DNA from: Paraburkholderia heleia NBRC 101817
GTDB taxonomy: Bacteria; Pseudomonadota; Gammaproteobacteria; Burkholderiales; Burkholderiaceae
Reading direction: 5' to 3'
DNA: 64,000 nt
Assembly: GCF_000739775.1 (NCBI RefSeq)
Contig: NZ_BBJH01000035.1
Coordinates: 45,789-109,788, forward strand
The notes beneath the pieces were generated by a model. It did not search any database. It saw only the letters and a program-made list of their open reading frames with translations, and was not told the origin of the DNA. The position numbers and the translations under genes were made by a program. Below, piece after piece: positions 62,042 to 64,000 of the stretch; within the stretch, counting starts at the first letter, position 1; each line of letters begins with the position of its first letter.

Positions 62042-62317
62042 CAGAATCTCGGGATTGCGCGCACCGCGCCGGTCGACAGGGGCGCACGCCCGGGCCGTGC
62101 CGCAACGTCCATTGCCTTGAACCACGCAGCCATACTGTGCTCCCGTACACGGGGTCCTTATTGCGAGCGGGCGAGCAAACCGCGTGCCGTGGGCGCGCAG
62201 GGACGCGCAGGGGCGCGCGTGGCCGGCGCGATCTGGACGGCACATCGCTTGCGCGACAGGCCGGTGGCGCAGACGCGGGCGGTGCCGGCGTGAGCGCGTG
62301 CGGGAGGGGCAAAGCAA

Positions 62318-63142
62318 ATGGACGAGTCAGGCACACGAGCGAAGAAACCTGCGCGCAGCGACGCGCAATCGCAGTTCTCGCGCTATGCGCAGCCGCTGGT
62401 GAGCGAGGCGCTTGCGCGTGTCGCCGCGCTGGATGCCGAGCACGAGACGCTGCACGCGCTGCGCGTCGCCTTGCGGCGGCTGCGCACGCTGTTGTGGGCG
62501 TGGCGGCCGCTGCTCGGGCGTGCGCGGGTCGAACCGCAGCGCGCGTTTTTCAAGCGTGCGGCGTCGGCCGCGGGCGAGGCGCGCGATTGGGACATTGCCC
62601 TCTCGCTGCTGGGCGCGGACGGGGCGCTCGCGAACGAGGGACTCGTATCGGCACGGCGGGCGGCCGGAGAGCATGCCCAGCAGACGCTGCGCGCCACCGA
62701 TCTCAAGCACGCGCTGCGCGACATGCTGCATGAGCTGAACCGCGTGCTGAACACCTCGCCACGACGCACGCCGCTCAAGCGCCTCGCGCGCGAACGCGTG
62801 CGAGTGGCGCGCAGGTCGCTGGCGCGGCGCATGCGGCGAGCGCGCCGCGCGAAACGCCGCGATTACGCCGCCTGGCACGAGGTGCGCAAGGGCGCGAAGC
62901 GGCTGCGTTATCTGCTGGAATTCTTCGGATCGGTACTGCCGCGCCGCGAAAGCCGGCGCGTGAAGTCGCTCAAGAAGCTGCAGGATCGTTTCGGCAAGCT
63001 AAACGATGCGGTGGCGAGCGAGCGCCTGATCGCGCAGCATCGCGAGATCTTCCCGGACACCGCGCAGGCCGATGCCGCGCTTTCGACGCTGCGTCGCGAA
63101 CGTCGGAGGCGTCGGCGTAAGGCGGCGAAGCTGCTCGATTAG
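62318..63142 (+). CDS. CHAD-domain protein
   Basis: The 274-residue, Arg/Lys-rich, all-helical protein has two four-helix bundles: ETLHALRVALRRLRTLLWAWRPLL with AASAAGEARDWDIALSLL, and AWHEVRKGAKRLRYLLEFFGSVLP with LKKLQDRFGKLNDAVAS. The conserved His and Arg/Lys residues bind inorganic polyphosphate, and CHAD proteins are known from polyphosphate granules. GGAGGGG precedes the ATG. The stop overlaps that of the convergent efflux gene. Together with the polyphosphate glucokinase at 50556 it hints at polyphosphate use in this organism. Confidence 0.88.
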   Translation: MDESGTRAKKPARSDAQSQFSRYAQPLVSEALARVAALDAEHETLHALRVALRRLRTLLWAWRPLLGRARVEPQRAFFKRAASAAGEARDWDIALSLLGADGALANEGLVSARRAAGEHAQQTLRATDLKHALRDMLHELNRVLNTSPRRTPLKRLARERVRVARRSLARRMRRARRAKRRDYAAWHEVRKGAKRLRYLLEFFGSVLPRRESRRVKSLKKLQDRFGKLNDAVASERLIAQHREIFPDTAQADAALSTLRRERRRRRRKAAKLLD

Positions 63143-64000
63143 GGCACCGGCGAAGAAGCGGACGAGGCGATCGGCCCCGCTTGCTCCCACCCGCCGCCCA
63201 GCGCCTTATACAGTGCAACGAGATCCGTGCACACCTGCAATTGCGCTTGCTGTGCGCTCTGCTCGGCGCTGCTCGATTGCCGCTGCGCGTCGAGCACAGT
63301 GCTGCGATAGTCGAGCGCGGCTTCGACCTGCTGGAGCTTCGAAAGCCGCAAGTTGGACACGAGCGCGCCGCCCTGGAACACGGGCAGCGAAACGCTCGGC
63401 CCCCACGACCAGAAGAGGCTCGCCCAGTGCGCGAGATCGTGCGGCGAAGTCGCGCGCGTGCCGATTTGCCCGGTGAGCGAGATGTCGGGATAGAACTGCG
63501 CCACGGCCACGGCCACGGCCACGGCCACGGCCACGGCCACGGCCACGCCCACGTTGGCCGTGGCAGCGTGCAGCGAAGCCTCGGCGCGGCGGATGTCGTG
63601 GCGGCGGCGCGCGAGCGTGGCGGGCAGCCCGACCGGCACCGTGGGCGGCGTGAGTTCGGCGTCGAGCGCACCCGGCGCTTCGCCCACCAGCACCGCGAGC
63701 GCGTTGAGCGACTGCGCGATCTGCTGATCGTATTGCCGCAGCAACGCCTCGGTCTGCGTGCGTTCAGCATCGGCACGCGCCTCCTCGTACTGCGCGGGGA
63801 ACTGCACGCGCGCGATGTCGAGCTGCGCCTGCGCGGAAAGCAACTGGGCCTGCGCGAGGCCCAGCTGCGCGCGCGCCTCGTCGATCTGGGCCGCATAGTC
63901 GCGCAGGTCGATCTGGACCATCAGGTCGCCTTTGTGCACATAGATGTTGTCGTCGACGTTGAGCTGCGTCACGTAGCGAACGCCGCCCGTCGCCTCTGAC
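63139..64000 (-). CDS. chimeric HlyD-type adaptor / outer-membrane efflux factor, N-terminus outside the window
   Basis: About 287 residues are visible and the frame runs off the right edge. The first part (SEATGGVRYVTQLNVDDNIYVHKGDLMVQIDLRDYAAQIDEARAQLG and the helix that follows) is the lipoyl and hairpin start of a HlyD/EmrA adaptor. From about LLRQYDQQIAQSLNALAVLVGEAPG the protein is the second half of a NodT/TolC-type channel (LARRRHDIRRAEASLHAATANVGV, FYPDISLTGQIG, FQGGALVSNLRLSKLQQ). The two joined halves normally belong to different proteins, so a deletion fused two efflux genes in frame near 63745-63775. The product is unlikely to work as either component. A GGCCAC repeat lengthens an Ala-Val run inside it. 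Confidence 0.8.
   Translation of the reverse strand, partial: SEATGGVRYVTQLNVDDNIYVHKGDLMVQIDLRDYAAQIDEARAQLGLAQAQLLSAQAQLDIARVQFPAQYEEARADAERTQTEALLRQYDQQIAQSLNALAVLVGEAPGALDAELTPPTVPVGLPATLARRRHDIRRAEASLHAATANVGVAVAVAVAVAVAVAVAQFYPDISLTGQIGTRATSPHDLAHWASLFWSWGPSVSLPVFQGGALVSNLRLSKLQQVEAALDYRSTVLDAQRQSSSAEQSAQQAQLQVCTDLVALYKALGGGWEQAGPIASSASSPVP
63501..63546 (+). repeat. GGCCAC hexanucleotide tandem repeat
   Basis: There are seven exact copies of GGCCAC preceded by a partial CCAC. On the coding (minus) strand they encode an Ala-Val run of eight pairs just before the conserved FYPDISLTG motif, where relatives have one or two pairs. Hexamer slippage would change the length without breaking the frame. 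Confidence 0.95.

Noticed and set aside
63501..63546. GGCCAC array as a CRISPR-like or integration repeat
   Set aside because: Units are 6 bp, contiguous, without spacers and within a reading frame; it is a simple sequence repeat.

Overview
The window is GC-rich chromosomal DNA, packed with genes on both strands, and reads as a member of the Burkholderiaceae, most likely Paraburkholderia or Caballeronia. The assignment rests on protein style (ROK-type polyphosphate glucokinase next to zwf, Tat-exported HiPIP, PaoABC-type oxidoreductase, GC-rich codon use, 4-bp ATGA gene overlaps) and not on a marker gene. No rRNA, tRNA, insertion sequence, prophage or CRISPR array was found. The content is mostly accessory metabolism, transport and regulation, as expected of a secondary replicon or a variable region.

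1-10 kb: a frameshifted PAS-GGDEF gene, a PsiE-like membrane protein, then a five-gene catabolic operon on the minus strand (cupin dioxygenase-like, SDR, MFS, SDR, IclR). A tandem pair of palindromic sites precedes it. A LysR regulator, a divergent iron-containing alcohol dehydrogenase and a DHA1 exporter follow. 10-14 kb: a periplasmic solute-binding protein co-transcribed with a CHASE-PAS-GGDEF-EAL protein. 14-20 kb: a non-phosphorylative pentonate module (transporter; dehydratase, FAH-family dehydratase, 2-oxoglutarate semialdehyde dehydrogenase) whose divergent promoter region carries two copies of one 14-bp LacI/GntR-type operator. 20-27.5 kb: PAP2 phosphatase, tail-to-tail GH36-like and GH35 glycosidases, and small envelope proteins. 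28-34 kb: an RND efflux operon. 34-36.5 kb: dihydroxyacetone kinase and a metallophosphatase.

36.5-50.4 kb is the most interesting part: a self-contained PQQ alcohol-oxidation island. One arm encodes a PQQ dehydrogenase with the extra aspartate typical of lanthanide-dependent enzymes, a XoxJ-like binding protein fused to cytochrome c, and a HiPIP. The other arm encodes a TonB-dependent receptor and an AcoR-type sigma-54 activator, then pqqABCDE joined directly to tonB-exbB-exbD, with a convergent cytochrome b561. Four sigma-54 -24/-12 promoters and paired 17-bp palindrome-like sites tie the arms into one regulon. The pqqB copy has lost roughly its middle 170 residues in frame, so PQQ synthesis may need a second pqqB elsewhere. 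My working model is that the receptor, powered by the dedicated TonB system, imports a lanthanide chelate or another cofactor or substrate for the dehydrogenase.

50.5-64 kb: polyphosphate glucokinase and zwf, a decayed dehydratase fragment, a long-leader small gene with a palindromic operator, a ROK kinase, a Gly/Tyr/His-repeat secreted protein, an enolase-superfamily enzyme, a three-subunit molybdenum hydroxylase, a CDF transporter, a CHAD protein, and at the right edge a chimeric gene joining a HlyD-type adaptor to a TolC-type outer-membrane factor with an in-frame GGCCAC hexamer repeat.

Start codons were chosen from visible ribosome binding sites and family lengths. Functional names come from recognising motifs by eye; no database search was run.
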